From the NCBI RefSeq assembly GCF_002608565.1, contig NZ_LIXM01000006.1, positions 62,001 through 126,000 on the forward strand: a stretch of DNA of 64,000 bases. Reading direction: 5' to 3'. Numbering within the stretch: the stretch's first letter is position 1; the number at the start of each line of letters is the position of its first letter. A program made the position numbers and the translations under genes. This document shows positions 38,230 through 47,176 of this stretch, piece by piece. The notes under the pieces are model-generated. The model was not told where the DNA came from. It saw nothing but the letters and a program-made list of their open reading frames with translations, and did no database searches. The stretch comes from Vibrio sp. PID17_43. Lineage in GTDB: Bacteria > Pseudomonadota > Gammaproteobacteria > Enterobacterales > Vibrionaceae.

Positions 38230-38546
38230 TAGTTTGTTTTTGATGTCTGATCAACCAATTTTTTATGCACCTAGTGGACTTTTGTTTATACAATCTTGAA
38301 ATGTTCGGTTTTAAGCTGTTGAATATTAAAGTTTATATTTTTAAGGTTGTTTTTGGATATGTCTGTTATGGATTTAAAAATGTGATGATAATTACATTCT
38401 AAGTACGGTATATACAGTGGTTTTTAGTGTGCTATACAGTGCATTTAAGTAATGTGGCTATGCTGGGATAGTAAATGGAAAGGAAAGACGCCGTTAAGAG
38501 GATAAATAAGATGTAGCGTCGTGGGGGAGGGGTAGAGCGCGACGAT
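38230..38546. other. Intergenic region between sulA and the zinc-ribbon gene
   Basis: This stretch is AT-rich. It contains two ACAG half-sites of the LexA type (38414-38417, 38436-38439) without their partners. No reading frame has a ribosome site, and I see no RNA gene. Confidence 0.4.
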
Positions 38547-38574
38547 CAAAAAAGCGCCTTGTGAGAAAGGCGCT
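38547..38574 (-). terminator. Terminator of the small zinc-ribbon gene
   Basis: The stem AGCGCCTT/AAGGCGCT (38553-38573) is followed on the minus strand by six T. Confidence 0.85.
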
Positions 38575-38605
38575 CTTGAAAATCAGTTCCGTTGATTTAC
38601 TCTGT

Positions 38606-38791
38606 CTAATTGGCGTGCGGTGTCATGCGCTCACGCATTTTCATCTCACCTAGATTAAACAAGCGAACATCGATTTTCGCAATGTCGTAGCATGTTTGGC
38701 ATGAGTGATTGTGCTTGCCATCTAAATAATCGTGACGAGTAATAAAACTTGGTTTTTTACACCAGTCGCAGGTGCCTTCTTCAGTGAACAT
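38606..38791 (-). CDS. Small zinc-ribbon protein, unknown function
   Basis: This 61-residue cytoplasmic protein has two CxxC knuckles, 'CDWCKKPSF' and 'CQTCYDIAK', about 20 residues apart. That is the pattern of a single zinc ribbon. The ATG at 38791 has GGGGAGA six bases upstream, and a strong terminator follows, so it is likely a real gene. I do not recognise a named family. Candidates would be regulators or adaptor proteins, but nothing in the neighbourhood helps. Confidence 0.7.
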   Translation of the reverse strand: MFTEEGTCDWCKKPSFITRHDYLDGKHNHSCQTCYDIAKIDVRLFNLGEMKMRERMTPHAN

Positions 38792-38968
38792 TGATTTTCT
38801 CCCCACCTAGATTAATTATGTGTCGTTAGGTGTCATTTTTCGTGGTTATTATTGCATATAAAACAGTTGAAAGTTAACTGACTGTTAATTTCTTTGAGAG
38901 GGAGATCGATTGCGAGCCACTCTTTTTGGGGAAAAAGAGCTCGGATTCAAAAGATATAGAAGTAAACT

Positions 38969-39949
38969 TTACTCTTTTGTAACATTTTGTGAGATGGTTT
39001 TAAATGCGAGATTTAGGCGCTTCATTTCTTCTTCACTTCCTCTTGAGTCAGGGTGATAGAGTTTGGACAATTGTCTGTAGCGCAACTTCACTGTTTTACT
39101 GTCTGGAATAGAATGTGGAGTGTACCCAAACATGGCACATGCGACAGCCAGTTTTTGGTTACCAGTTTGCGCTTTTATCTGCTTAAACTCCTTGAATACT
39201 TTTTCAAATTGTCGCTTGAGTTGTTTGTTTGCAAACTGTAGTTCATTCACTTGATTTTCTAACTGTTGAGATTTAGCTACTTCGGAAGCTGAATGAATGT
39301 GTGCTCGTTTGGAAGACCAACGATAGCCAAATGCGCCACCTCCGATCAAAACAGCCAAACAAAATGTCCCAGCGGCATACCTTATAGTTAAGAACTCAGC
39401 CTTTTGTTGCGTTGTGGATATCACTTGTTCTTGCTCTTCTTGAACGATGGCTTTTTTATCTAGATCAACAATCTCTGAGACTTGCTTGGCTCTTAGCTGA
39501 TTGAAGCGATCCTCCAAAAACTGATTATAGGCTTCTTCTGCTTGAGGGTTTTTGAGTGCGGCGAGTTGGTACCAAGATTCGACGAGGTCAGCCTTCGATA
39601 CTTGTGCTTGATGATATTGGACAAAGTCTGCCAACAAAAAACCACTATCGGTTGGGTCATTTAAAGCGACAGAAGTGAACCAATAAATTGCTTGTGAGTA
39701 ATTGATTTCACCAGTGAGACCACGACCGTAATCTGCCGCTAATTGTTTTTGCGCCGGGATATAACCGTGGTAAGCGGATTGTTCTAACCAATAACGTACA
39801 TCAGAAGGGGAGTCTGGGTTTGGTTTTAGCGCCAGTTGCTGAGCGAGTTCGAACTGAGCTTCAGGTTTTGTCGGATTTTGGAATGCGAGGGCAAGGCTAG
39901 ATAGGCAGACACTTGAAACAAAGAGAAGAGTCGTGATTCTGAAAGACAT
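38969..39949 (-). CDS. Sel1-repeat protein with membrane anchor and C-terminal J domain
   Basis: This 326-residue protein has an unusual layout. A signal sequence (~1-22) is followed by Sel1/TPR-like helical repeats in the presumed periplasmic part (~27-155; 'EQSAYHGYIPAQKQLAADYG', then 'AIYWFTSVALNDPT'). One membrane helix (~190-209) leads to a cytoplasmic coiled coil (~222-260). A J domain ends the protein (~268-326) with the HPD motif at 299-301 ('LYHPDSRG'). The J domain should recruit DnaK, as DjlA does from the membrane. The periplasmic ligand is unknown. There is no strong ribosome site before the ATG. It lies next to a YiaD-like lipoprotein on the same strand. Confidence 0.8.
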   Translation of the reverse strand: MSFRITTLLFVSSVCLSSLALAFQNPTKPEAQFELAQQLALKPNPDSPSDVRYWLEQSAYHGYIPAQKQLAADYGRGLTGEINYSQAIYWFTSVALNDPTDSGFLLADFVQYHQAQVSKADLVESWYQLAALKNPQAEEAYNQFLEDRFNQLRAKQVSEIVDLDKKAIVQEEQEQVISTTQQKAEFLTIRYAAGTFCLAVLIGGGAFGYRWSSKRAHIHSASEVAKSQQLENQVNELQFANKQLKRQFEKVFKEFKQIKAQTGNQKLAVACAMFGYTPHSIPDSKTVKLRYRQLSKLYHPDSRGSEEEMKRLNLAFKTISQNVTKE

Positions 39950-40025
39950 TGGGTATGTCAGGTCTAGCGTATTTCACTAGACCTGCTCCGATAATAATGG
40001 TTACTACCGGTATGGTGCTACTAAA

Positions 40026-40694
40026 TTACTTCAGTGGCAAGATCTGGATTTCAACACGGCGGTTGCAAGCACGACCTTCAGAAGTTTGGTTTGAACACAG
40101 TGGGTTACGTTCACCATAACCACGAGCGATTGCACGGCCAGGTGCAACGTTTTGAGATACTAGGAACTGACGTACTGATTCGGCACGGCGCTCAGATAGT
40201 GTTTGGTTGTATGAGTCGCTACCCGTGCTATCGGTGTAGCCATCAATCACTAAGCTTGTATCTGGGTACTCAACGAGGATACGAGCGACGCCACGAAGAG
40301 TATTGTGAATGCTTGCATCTAATTGGTAAGAGCTCGATGAGAATCCAATGCCGTTTTCCATGCGAAGTAACAGTTGATTTTCACCAACACGCTCAACTTG
40401 TACGCCAGAGTTTAGTAGTGCACGTCGCAGTTCTGCTTCTTGTTTATCGAAGTAGTAGCCAACACCCGCACCGGTTGCACCGCCAGCTGCAGCGCCGATT
40501 AATGCGTGTTTGCGACGTTCTTTTGCGTTGTCACCCGTTGCCAAACCGATAGCCGCACCTGCGATTGCACCGATCAGTGCACCTTGTGTCGTCGAGTTTG
40601 TTTCGTACTCACCTGTGGTTGCGTTTTGTCGTTGAGTAGCTTGACAGCCTGTAAGTGCCAGCACTAGCGCAAGTGCAATAGACATCTTTTTCAA
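40026..40694 (-). CDS. yiaD: OmpA-domain lipoprotein, YiaD-like
   Basis: This outer-membrane lipoprotein of ~222 residues has lipobox 'LALTGC'. Glycine-rich segments 'GALIGAIAGAAIGLATG' and 'HALIGAAAGGATGAGVGYYF' come next, then a C-terminal OmpA-like peptidoglycan-binding domain ('IDGYTDSTGSDSYNQTLSERR' region, ending 'NRRVEIQILPLK'). It matches E. coli YiaD along its length. The start is judged to be TTG at 40694, because GGAG lies eight bases before it. The ATG three codons later (40685) would be too far from that site. Confidence 0.88.
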   Translation of the reverse strand: MKKMSIALALVLALTGCQATQRQNATTGEYETNSTTQGALIGAIAGAAIGLATGDNAKERRKHALIGAAAGGATGAGVGYYFDKQEAELRRALLNSGVQVERVGENQLLLRMENGIGFSSSSYQLDASIHNTLRGVARILVEYPDTSLVIDGYTDSTGSDSYNQTLSERRAESVRQFLVSQNVAPGRAIARGYGERNPLCSNQTSEGRACNRRVEIQILPLK

Positions 40695-40814
40695 GGGAAT
40701 ATCTCCGTATAAAACTGAGGCGCAGGCGCACCTCATAATAAGTGTTGGATTATGGATGAATAGTTATTGATATTTGTTATGTGAACGTCAGATTGACTCA
40801 TGATTGAGAAAGAA

Positions 40815-41504
40815 CTACTTGTTTTCTAACATTCTTCTTGCTTGCTCCCCGCCAACCCCACGGTTAACAGATACTCTGCGACCTTTTTTAAGTCCGACTT
40901 CATAATCGGCGGTGAGGTTTTTCATCGCTTCTTTAAGCTGCTTCTTAAATGTTTCACGGTCGATGTTTTTAAATTCTTTATCAATGTAGTTGTTGATTTT
41001 GTTGGCAGACTCTTCGTCTGGCGAGATCACGGGCAGTTTTTCTAACGCGCCTTCCACCCAGCCTGATACAAAGGAGTTCACTCGACGGGTCACTTCCATC
41101 GAAGAGGTACCAGAACCCGCAAAGCTGTTGCGAAACTGACCTGTGCTCTCGTTCAACTCGCGGTAAATAATGTCAAAAGCAAAGGCCGCAAAAATGGCGC
41201 GATCAGCTTCACCGATAAATTCAACGCGCTTAAGCCCTTTATGATTCAACAAAACGGCTTCAACACCAAACTTGGTGTTAATACCACGAATCACACGCAG
41301 TAGTGTAGAGCTGATATTCGCTGGCAATAGATGAGAAGATTGAGTTTTCCCCATTTTGATAAACTCAATATCGTCTTTATCTAATCCATATTTGAGCATG
41401 AGGCTGTGGGCCATTTTAATGGCGTTAGCAGCCTCATTCACGTTGGCAGAATTACCCAACTCTAAACACTTGGCGATTTTTTTCAGGGCTTTTTGTTTAT
41501 TCAT
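40815..41504 (-). CDS. DUF2786 domain protein
   Basis: This 229-residue soluble protein begins with the DUF2786 helical domain ('ALKKIAKCLELGNSANVNEA', then 'ANAIKMAHSLMLKYGL'). The middle region resembles the extension seen in many phage and bacterial DUF2786 proteins ('VEFIGEADRAIFAAFAFDII'). The C-terminus is basic ('GLKKGRRVSVNRGVGG'), which may bind nucleic acid (inference). No function is established for the family. It is a single gene. Confidence 0.75.
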   Translation of the reverse strand: MNKQKALKKIAKCLELGNSANVNEAANAIKMAHSLMLKYGLDKDDIEFIKMGKTQSSHLLPANISSTLLRVIRGINTKFGVEAVLLNHKGLKRVEFIGEADRAIFAAFAFDIIYRELNESTGQFRNSFAGSGTSSMEVTRRVNSFVSGWVEGALEKLPVISPDEESANKINNYIDKEFKNIDRETFKKQLKEAMKNLTADYEVGLKKGRRVSVNRGVGGEQARRMLENK

Positions 41505-41604
41505 CGGCGACCAGTAACGAGAACAAAAAATTTATGAAGTCGGCTATATTACCTTTTTTGCTTCAAAAGCGAAACAAGAGGTGAGAGAGAAAGAGGGGGA
41601 GAGT

Positions 41605-41632
41605 AAATAAAGCCCCTAGTGGTAGGGGCTTA
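41605..41632 (-). terminator. Terminator of the DUF3334 gene
   Basis: The stem AAGCCCCT (41610-41617) pairs with AGGGGCTT (41624-41631). On the minus strand TTATTTA follows. Confidence 0.7.
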
Positions 41633-41657
41633 AAAGTAGCTTGTGATGATGGGGAAC

Positions 41658-42338
41658 TTACAGGCCTAATTGGTCGAGCAGATCATCGGCTTCATTTCTT
41701 GAGCTTGTGGACTGCGCTGCGTTATCGGCCATACTTTTGCGTGTAGCTTCTAGAATGTCATCGGGACATTCATCTGCTGCCACTTCAAACTCTTCGAGTT
41801 GGATAAACTCAGTTTTGTCCATCGCTAACTCTAGGTAGAAAATATTGTTGTCAGCGGTAGAAAACGTTACACGGCGCGCCTGAGGTCGGTCTAGGTTGGT
41901 ATCTACTTGCAGAATGACTTGCTTGTTTAGCGCTAGCATCTTTGGTTGATTTTGAGTGATATTCGTTTGCAGTTCTTTGCGAATCTTATTGGTGAAATCA
42001 CCAACCAGTTGGTTCATCAGTTCACCAAGTACGTTACCCACTTCATCGGAAGTATGTGAAATCGCCAATTCTTCTTCAGGCATGCCCATGTTGCGCATGT
42101 AGTTGGTGTAAATCTCTAGTGCTGCTTTTGCTGTAAAGTTAATGACAACCAGACCAGTGAAACCGCCGTCAAACAATACAAAGCAACCAAAATCAGGTTT
42201 TAAACTGGTTTTGTTGATCTTTTGCACCATTGCAGAGTAGTTAACTTGTGATGACGTAGCGGACGTGAGGACGCCAGAAACAGACTGGCAAAGTTTTAAA
42301 AGAATATCTTCAGTCGTGACAACTTTATTTTTTTTCAT
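41658..42338 (-). CDS. DUF3334 family protein, CheX/CheC-like fold
   Basis: This 226-residue cytoplasmic protein is of the DUF3334 type found in vibrios and relatives. The segment 'SDEVGNVLGELMNQLVGDF' carries an E-x2-N spacing reminiscent of the CheX/CheC phosphatase helices, and 'FVLFDGGFTGLVVINF' fits the preceding strand pair. A role in chemotaxis or receiver dephosphorylation is therefore possible but unproven. The acidic C-terminus 'NEADDLLDQLGL' resembles short docking peptides such as the FliN/CheX-binding tails (inference). It is a single gene. Confidence 0.7.
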   Translation of the reverse strand: MKKNKVVTTEDILLKLCQSVSGVLTSATSSQVNYSAMVQKINKTSLKPDFGCFVLFDGGFTGLVVINFTAKAALEIYTNYMRNMGMPEEELAISHTSDEVGNVLGELMNQLVGDFTNKIRKELQTNITQNQPKMLALNKQVILQVDTNLDRPQARRVTFSTADNNIFYLELAMDKTEFIQLEEFEVAADECPDDILEATRKSMADNAAQSTSSRNEADDLLDQLGL

Positions 42339-42585
42339 TCCGAAAGCTCATAGTGAGATGCTATTTTCTTTTCAATGTAAGCGATTCACGCCTAAGAAAT
42401 AAAGCATCTTGCATTGAGATTCTGATTTGATCGCTTTTTTAAATGTTGTAAAGTGACGAAATTCAAGGAATATTACCTTATTCGTTCTTCAACCCCGGCT
42501 TCTCTCTGAGGCATGAAGCAGGCGGATGATGTTTAGTTATATAACCCGTGGCTGATTGGATCAGCGCAGTAGGGGCAGGAAGCAA

Positions 42586-45500
42586 ATGTTACCAAGATTA
42601 CACTCGCAAACGGATGTCGATCCTCTTGTTCTTCGTTTTCTCAAAGAGCTTGACCAATCCGGGTTCACTGGCGATATTGAAAGCCAATACTCAAGCCGTC
42701 TCGCGGTAGCCACCGATAATAGTGTTTACCAACAACTTCCTCAGGCTGTTGTTCATCCTAAAACCACTCAAGATGTTTCCCTTATCGGCAAGTTAAGCAA
42801 TACCGAAGAGTTCGAACGCATTACATTTTCTCCTCGTGGTGGTGGCACGGGCACCAACGGTCAGTCGCTGACTAAAGGGATCGTGATCGATTTATCTCGC
42901 CACATGAACAAAGTTCTTGAGGTAAACAAAGAAGCAGGCTGGGTTCGCGTTCAAACGGGGGTTGTTAAAGATCAACTGAACGATGCCGTTCGCCCCTACG
43001 GTTATTTCTTCTCTCCAGATTTATCGACCAGTAATCGCGCAACGATTGGTGGGATGATCAATACCGATGCTTCTGGGCAAGGTTCCCTAAAATACGGTAA
43101 AACCTCTGATCATGTTCTCTCACTGCAAGCGGTCTTCGCAGATGGATCGATTTTGGAATCTGATCTCTCTCATGGTTTACCTCGTAAGGGTGAGTTTGCA
43201 GAGGAAGCAATGCGCGTGACGGAGTCGGTTTGTCGTGAAAAGCGTCAGCAGATCAACGATAAGTTCCCTCCGCTCAATCGTTTTCTGACGGGGTATGACC
43301 TAAAGAATGCCTTTGATGAAGACAAAGATAGCTTCGATATTACCCGCGTATTATGTGGCGCTGAAGGTTCTCTGGCAATTATCACTGAAGCCAAGCTCAA
43401 CTTAACGCCTATTCCCAAAGCGCGTACCTTGGTGAACGTTAAATATAACAGCTTTGATTCTGCATTGCGTAACGCGCCATTGATGGTAGAAGCGAACGCT
43501 CTGTCGGTTGAAACTGTCGATTCAAAAGTTCTTAATCTCGCTAAACAAGATATTGTTTGGCACACCGTAAGTGACTTACTCACCGACGTACCAAATAAAG
43601 AGATGCTGGGTATTAACATGGTGGAATACGCAGGTCAGGATGAGGAAGAGGTGACGGCACAAGTCGCTGCGTTGACTGCCAAGCTGGATACCATGTTAGA
43701 AACTGAGGAAGCCGGCATCATTGGTTACCAAGTGTGTAGTGATGTCGCCAGTATTGGACGTATTTACAACATGCGTAAGAAAGCGGTGGGTCTACTAGGG
43801 GCGGCGAAAGGTCGCGCGAAGCCCGTTGCCTTTGCGGAAGATACGTGTGTCCCCCCCGAAAACCTGGCGAATTTTATTGAAGAGTTTCGTGAGTTGCTGG
43901 ATGCGAAATCGCTTAACTACGGCATGTTTGGTCATGTTGATGCGGGCGTATTGCATGTTCGTCCGGCGCTTGACCTGTGTGACCCTCATCAAGAAGCCTT
44001 GATGCATGAACTCTCGGATGATGTGGTTAAGCTGGTGGCAAAATATGGTGGCTTGATGTGGGGTGAGCACGGCAAGGGCTTCCGCTCCGAATATGGCCCC
44101 GAGTTCTTTGGTGAAGAGCTGTTTACCGAATTACGTAGAGTCAAAGCGGCTTTCGATCCGTACAATAAAATGAACCCAGGCAAGATCTGTACACCATTAA
44201 ACAGTGATGCAGAGTTGGTCAAGGTGACCGATACAAAGCGTGGTTATTTTGATCGTCAGATTGACGTTCAAGTGCGCGATAGCTTCAAACAGGCCATGGA
44301 GTGTAATGGTAACGGCTTATGCTTTAACTACGACACTAGTTCGCCAATGTGCCCCTCAATGAAGGTAACAGCAGATCGTCGCCATTCACCAAAAGGACGG
44401 GCGGGTTTAGTACGTGAATGGTTACGCCAGTTGACTGAGCAAGGCATCGATATTCTTGATTTAGAGAAGCAGATACTCGAAAACAAGCCGGCCATCAAAA
44501 CCATGATCGATCGCGTGCGGCATTCGATTAATCGTCGTCACGAGTACGATTTCTCACACGAAGTGTACGAAGCAATGAATGGCTGTTTGGCGTGTAAAGC
44601 GTGTGCCAGCCAATGTCCTATAAAAGTAGACGTGCCAAGCTTCCGCTCTCGCTTCCTCAATATTTACCACTCGCGTTACCAACGCCCGGTAAAAGATTAT
44701 TTGGTGTCAAACATCGAAACGATGTTGCCTTTCATGGCAAAGGCGCCAAGTGTGGTGAATGGGATGCTGAAGCAGTCTTGGGTACAAAGTTTAACCGCTT
44801 CTACTGTAGGTTATCTGGATGCGCCTTTATTGTCTGTTCCAACGTTGAAGGAGCGCGTTGAGTCGTTGACCACGGCTTATGATCTTCAAGCTTTGAGCGG
44901 GTTATCATCCGAGGATAAGAAAAAGCATGTACTTATCGTTCAAGATCCATTCACCAGTTACTACGATGCAGAGGTAGTGGAAGACTTTATCAAGCTCGTC
45001 AAAAAGCTAGGGATCAATCCGGTACTTCTTCCGTTTAAACCAAACGGCAAAGCGCAGCACATCAAAGGTTTCTTGCGCCAGTTTAGAAATACCGCTCAAG
45101 ATACCGCGAAGTTCCTAGAAATGGTTGCAGGTTTGAATATCCCAATGGTTGGCGTCGATCCTGCTTTGGTACTTTGCTATCGTGATGAGTATGCAGAGGT
45201 CTTAGGTTGCCAGCGTGGTGAGTTTGATGTGCTTACTGCACATGAATGGCTTCACCCAAGATTGAGCGAGTTCGATGTGCATGAGCCAAAAGAGCAAGCG
45301 CCTTGGTATTTATTCGCACATTGCACCGAGAAAACCAAAATGCCAAACGCAGAAAAAGAGTGGGGCGCAATTTTTATTCACTTTGGTGCTGTGTTGAAGG
45401 CAGTGCCTGTTGGCTGTTGTGGTATGGCGGGGACATTCGGTCATGAGGTGGATAAATTTGCAATCTCGGAAGATATTTATGACCTGAGTTGGAAACCAAA

Positions 45501-45621
45501 CTTGGACAAAGTCGACAACGAGAGATGCTTGATTACGGGCTATTCATGTCGAAGCCAGGTGAAGCGTTTTGAAGGCATCAAACCTAAGCACCCAATACAA
45601 GCATTACTAACGCTTATATAG
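42586..45621 (+). CDS. ydiJ: YdiJ-type FAD/Fe-S oxidoreductase (D-2-hydroxyacid dehydrogenase)
   Basis: This 1011-residue protein joins an FAD-linked oxidase half to an iron-sulfur half. The FAD domain shows 'SPRGGGTGTNGQSLTKG' and 'DLSTSNRATIGGMINTDASG'. The FAD-oxidase C domain follows ('GEHGKGFRSEYGPEFFG'). The Fe-S part contains 'CLACKACASQCPIKVDVPS' and a CCG-type motif 'VGCCGMAGTFGHE'. E. coli YdiJ (1018 residues) has the same architecture and has been linked to D-2-hydroxyglutarate oxidation; the substrate here is inferred. The ATG at 42586 has AGGAAG just upstream and is preferred over the in-frame TTG at 42556. Confidence 0.88.
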   Translation: MLPRLHSQTDVDPLVLRFLKELDQSGFTGDIESQYSSRLAVATDNSVYQQLPQAVVHPKTTQDVSLIGKLSNTEEFERITFSPRGGGTGTNGQSLTKGIVIDLSRHMNKVLEVNKEAGWVRVQTGVVKDQLNDAVRPYGYFFSPDLSTSNRATIGGMINTDASGQGSLKYGKTSDHVLSLQAVFADGSILESDLSHGLPRKGEFAEEAMRVTESVCREKRQQINDKFPPLNRFLTGYDLKNAFDEDKDSFDITRVLCGAEGSLAIITEAKLNLTPIPKARTLVNVKYNSFDSALRNAPLMVEANALSVETVDSKVLNLAKQDIVWHTVSDLLTDVPNKEMLGINMVEYAGQDEEEVTAQVAALTAKLDTMLETEEAGIIGYQVCSDVASIGRIYNMRKKAVGLLGAAKGRAKPVAFAEDTCVPPENLANFIEEFRELLDAKSLNYGMFGHVDAGVLHVRPALDLCDPHQEALMHELSDDVVKLVAKYGGLMWGEHGKGFRSEYGPEFFGEELFTELRRVKAAFDPYNKMNPGKICTPLNSDAELVKVTDTKRGYFDRQIDVQVRDSFKQAMECNGNGLCFNYDTSSPMCPSMKVTADRRHSPKGRAGLVREWLRQLTEQGIDILDLEKQILENKPAIKTMIDRVRHSINRRHEYDFSHEVYEAMNGCLACKACASQCPIKVDVPSFRSRFLNIYHSRYQRPVKDYLVSNIETMLPFMAKAPSVVNGMLKQSWVQSLTASTVGYLDAPLLSVPTLKERVESLTTAYDLQALSGLSSEDKKKHVLIVQDPFTSYYDAEVVEDFIKLVKKLGINPVLLPFKPNGKAQHIKGFLRQFRNTAQDTAKFLEMVAGLNIPMVGVDPALVLCYRDEYAEVLGCQRGEFDVLTAHEWLHPRLSEFDVHEPKEQAPWYLFAHCTEKTKMPNAEKEWGAIFIHFGAVLKAVPVGCCGMAGTFGHEVDKFAISEDIYDLSWKPNLDKVDNERCLITGYSCRSQVKRFEGIKPKHPIQALLTLI

Positions 45622-45657
45622 GGTTAGCGAATCTACACTTTCATAAGGATATGAAAA

Positions 45658-46119
45658 TTGAAAATTCTTGAGCTTAAAGTACCACCTGTGGCTGTGTTTT
45701 TAGCGGTTGTATTATTGATGTATTGGTTAAAAGAGATATCGCCAGCGCTATTAATTACGGTGCCTTTTGTCAAAGTTGTTTCTGCGGGTTTAACTGGCAT
45801 TGCGGTTTTTGTCGCTGCTGCGGGTATTTATGAGTTCCGTAAAGCAAAAACGACGGTGAACCCCATCAAGCCTGAATCGGCGTCATCGGTGGTTAATACG
45901 GGTGTTTTTGCCTACACTCGAAACCCGATGTACTTTGGATTACTATTGATTATTATTGCATTGGGTCTTTGGTGGCAACATTTAAGTGTAATACTTTGCG
46001 GCGCTTTGTTTGTGACTTATATGAATCGGTTCCAAATTAAACCCGAAGAGCGCGCGTTAGAAAGGCTATTTGGCGAAGATTACGTCGATTATAAGAATCA
46101 GGTTCGTCGCTGGATTTAA
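45658..46119 (+). CDS. ICMT/PEMT-like membrane methyltransferase
   Basis: This 153-residue inner-membrane protein has four hydrophobic helices and the conserved 'NTGVFAYTRNPMYFGLLLII' and 'EERALERLFGEDYVDYKNQV', typical of the isoprenylcysteine carboxyl methyltransferase / phospholipid methyltransferase superfamily. These use S-adenosylmethionine. The bacterial substrate is unknown. The start is TTG at 45658, eight bases after AAGGA. The ATG at 45651 is too close to that site and opens a 6-codon dead end. It is 36 bp behind ydiJ and probably shares its transcript. Confidence 0.8.
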   Translation: MKILELKVPPVAVFLAVVLLMYWLKEISPALLITVPFVKVVSAGLTGIAVFVAAAGIYEFRKAKTTVNPIKPESASSVVNTGVFAYTRNPMYFGLLLIIIALGLWWQHLSVILCGALFVTYMNRFQIKPEERALERLFGEDYVDYKNQVRRWI

Positions 46120-46141
46120 ACGTGGAATAGCGAAACAGAGC

Positions 46142-46177
46142 AAAGAAAGCCCAACAAATGGTTGGGCTTTCTTTTTT
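46142..46177. terminator. Bidirectional terminator
   Basis: A 14-bp perfect stem (46142-46155 with 46161-46174) between convergent genes. Confidence 0.92.
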
Positions 46178-46199
46178 ATTCAATAGGCCTACAGGGGGC

Positions 46200-46925
46200 T
46201 TAGGCTGCTTTAGTGAACTTTGCTAAAAAAGCGTCTTTGCGTTCTTGGAAGCGCTGTACTAGATCATCTACTGCTTCTTGATCGTAGGGTTTAAGTCCTG
46301 TCGCCACCATACGTTTAATGCCTGTCCCAACCACATTGCCGTCTTGCTTAAATGCAAAGTTCAGCGTTACGACACCACGCTTTCCTTCAACATCAAATGT
46401 AGCACCAGTAAAGGCCACTTCAGGGTTTGTGAGATCAAGTCGGCTGAATTCGACTTCCATGCTCTCATAAATCACCAATGGACGTTGGCAGTTGATCATC
46501 ATTTGTTTCTCTTTCATCAGAGGAACCATGATGTGTGGGAAGTTCATACCAGAAAATTGAACATAGTTAGTTACTACATGTTCAATGAATGCAGGGTCGT
46601 GATTGGTATCGCCTTCGCGCGACATGAGCAAGTATTCTTTACCAGTCTCATCCACCACAGTACTTTCTTTTTCACACTTATTTTCAATATGCAGTGCAAT
46701 GCCCGCACTCACCATGCCTGAGAAATTGAAACGCATCTTCTGACTGACGCCTTCTTTGCTGAGAAGAACCGCGAAAAGTAGGTCTCCTGGGACACAAAAG
46801 CGCTTATTGTCTTCATCATGGATAGGGTTGTAATCACCGGCAACACGTTTAGCAAAATGGCTTGCTTGTTCACGGGTGAATTGAAACTGGTGATTAGTGT
46901 GTGAATAATAAGGTGTTAGAAACAT
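46200..46925 (-). CDS. DUF3581 family protein with MaoC/hotdog-type motif
   Basis: This 241-residue soluble protein contains 'FAKRVAGDYNPIHDEDNKRF', the hydratase-type signature of MaoC-like hotdog domains (GDxNPIH). A weaker second half suggests a double hotdog. The family DUF3581 has no proven reaction; acyl-CoA binding or hydration is a reasonable guess. The ATG at 46925 matches the family start ('MFLTPYYSHT'). The region before it has no Shine-Dalgarno. It lies directly downstream of the hut cluster but is separated from hutH by its own 250-bp upstream region. Confidence 0.75.
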   Translation of the reverse strand: MFLTPYYSHTNHQFQFTREQASHFAKRVAGDYNPIHDEDNKRFCVPGDLLFAVLLSKEGVSQKMRFNFSGMVSAGIALHIENKCEKESTVVDETGKEYLLMSREGDTNHDPAFIEHVVTNYVQFSGMNFPHIMVPLMKEKQMMINCQRPLVIYESMEVEFSRLDLTNPEVAFTGATFDVEGKRGVVTLNFAFKQDGNVVGTGIKRMVATGLKPYDQEAVDDLVQRFQERKDAFLAKFTKAA

Positions 46926-47121
46926 AATTTTTAGATAGTAACCAAAACTGTCAGGGATTATATGCGAATATCTTAGTGACAATGGTCCATCCAGTGACAC
47001 CTTAACAATGAAACGATAACGCAGTGAAATAAAATACTAAAGCATGTGTCTCTGCTTGTGTTTATTCAGTATGGCAATAATTCATTGATTTACTATTTCC
47101 TGCGCGGCTTAATGGGGATAA

Positions 47122-47149
47122 ATAGAATAAAGGCTCCATGATGGAGCCC
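47122..47149 (-). terminator. Terminator of the hut operon
   Basis: An 8-bp stem GGCTCCAT/ATGGAGCC (47132-47148) follows hutH. On the minus strand it is followed by TTTATTCTATTT. Confidence 0.75.
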
Positions 47150-47176
47150 TTAGATTAGAAAAAGAATGAATGTTGC

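Noticed and set aside
38401..38440. Second and third LexA boxes
   Set aside because: Only the ACAG halves are present; the CTGT halves at the required spacing are missing.
45651..45671. ATG start for the ICMT-like gene at 45651
   Set aside because: That frame stops after six codons and the ATG is too near the AAGGA site; the TTG at 45658 gives the conserved protein.
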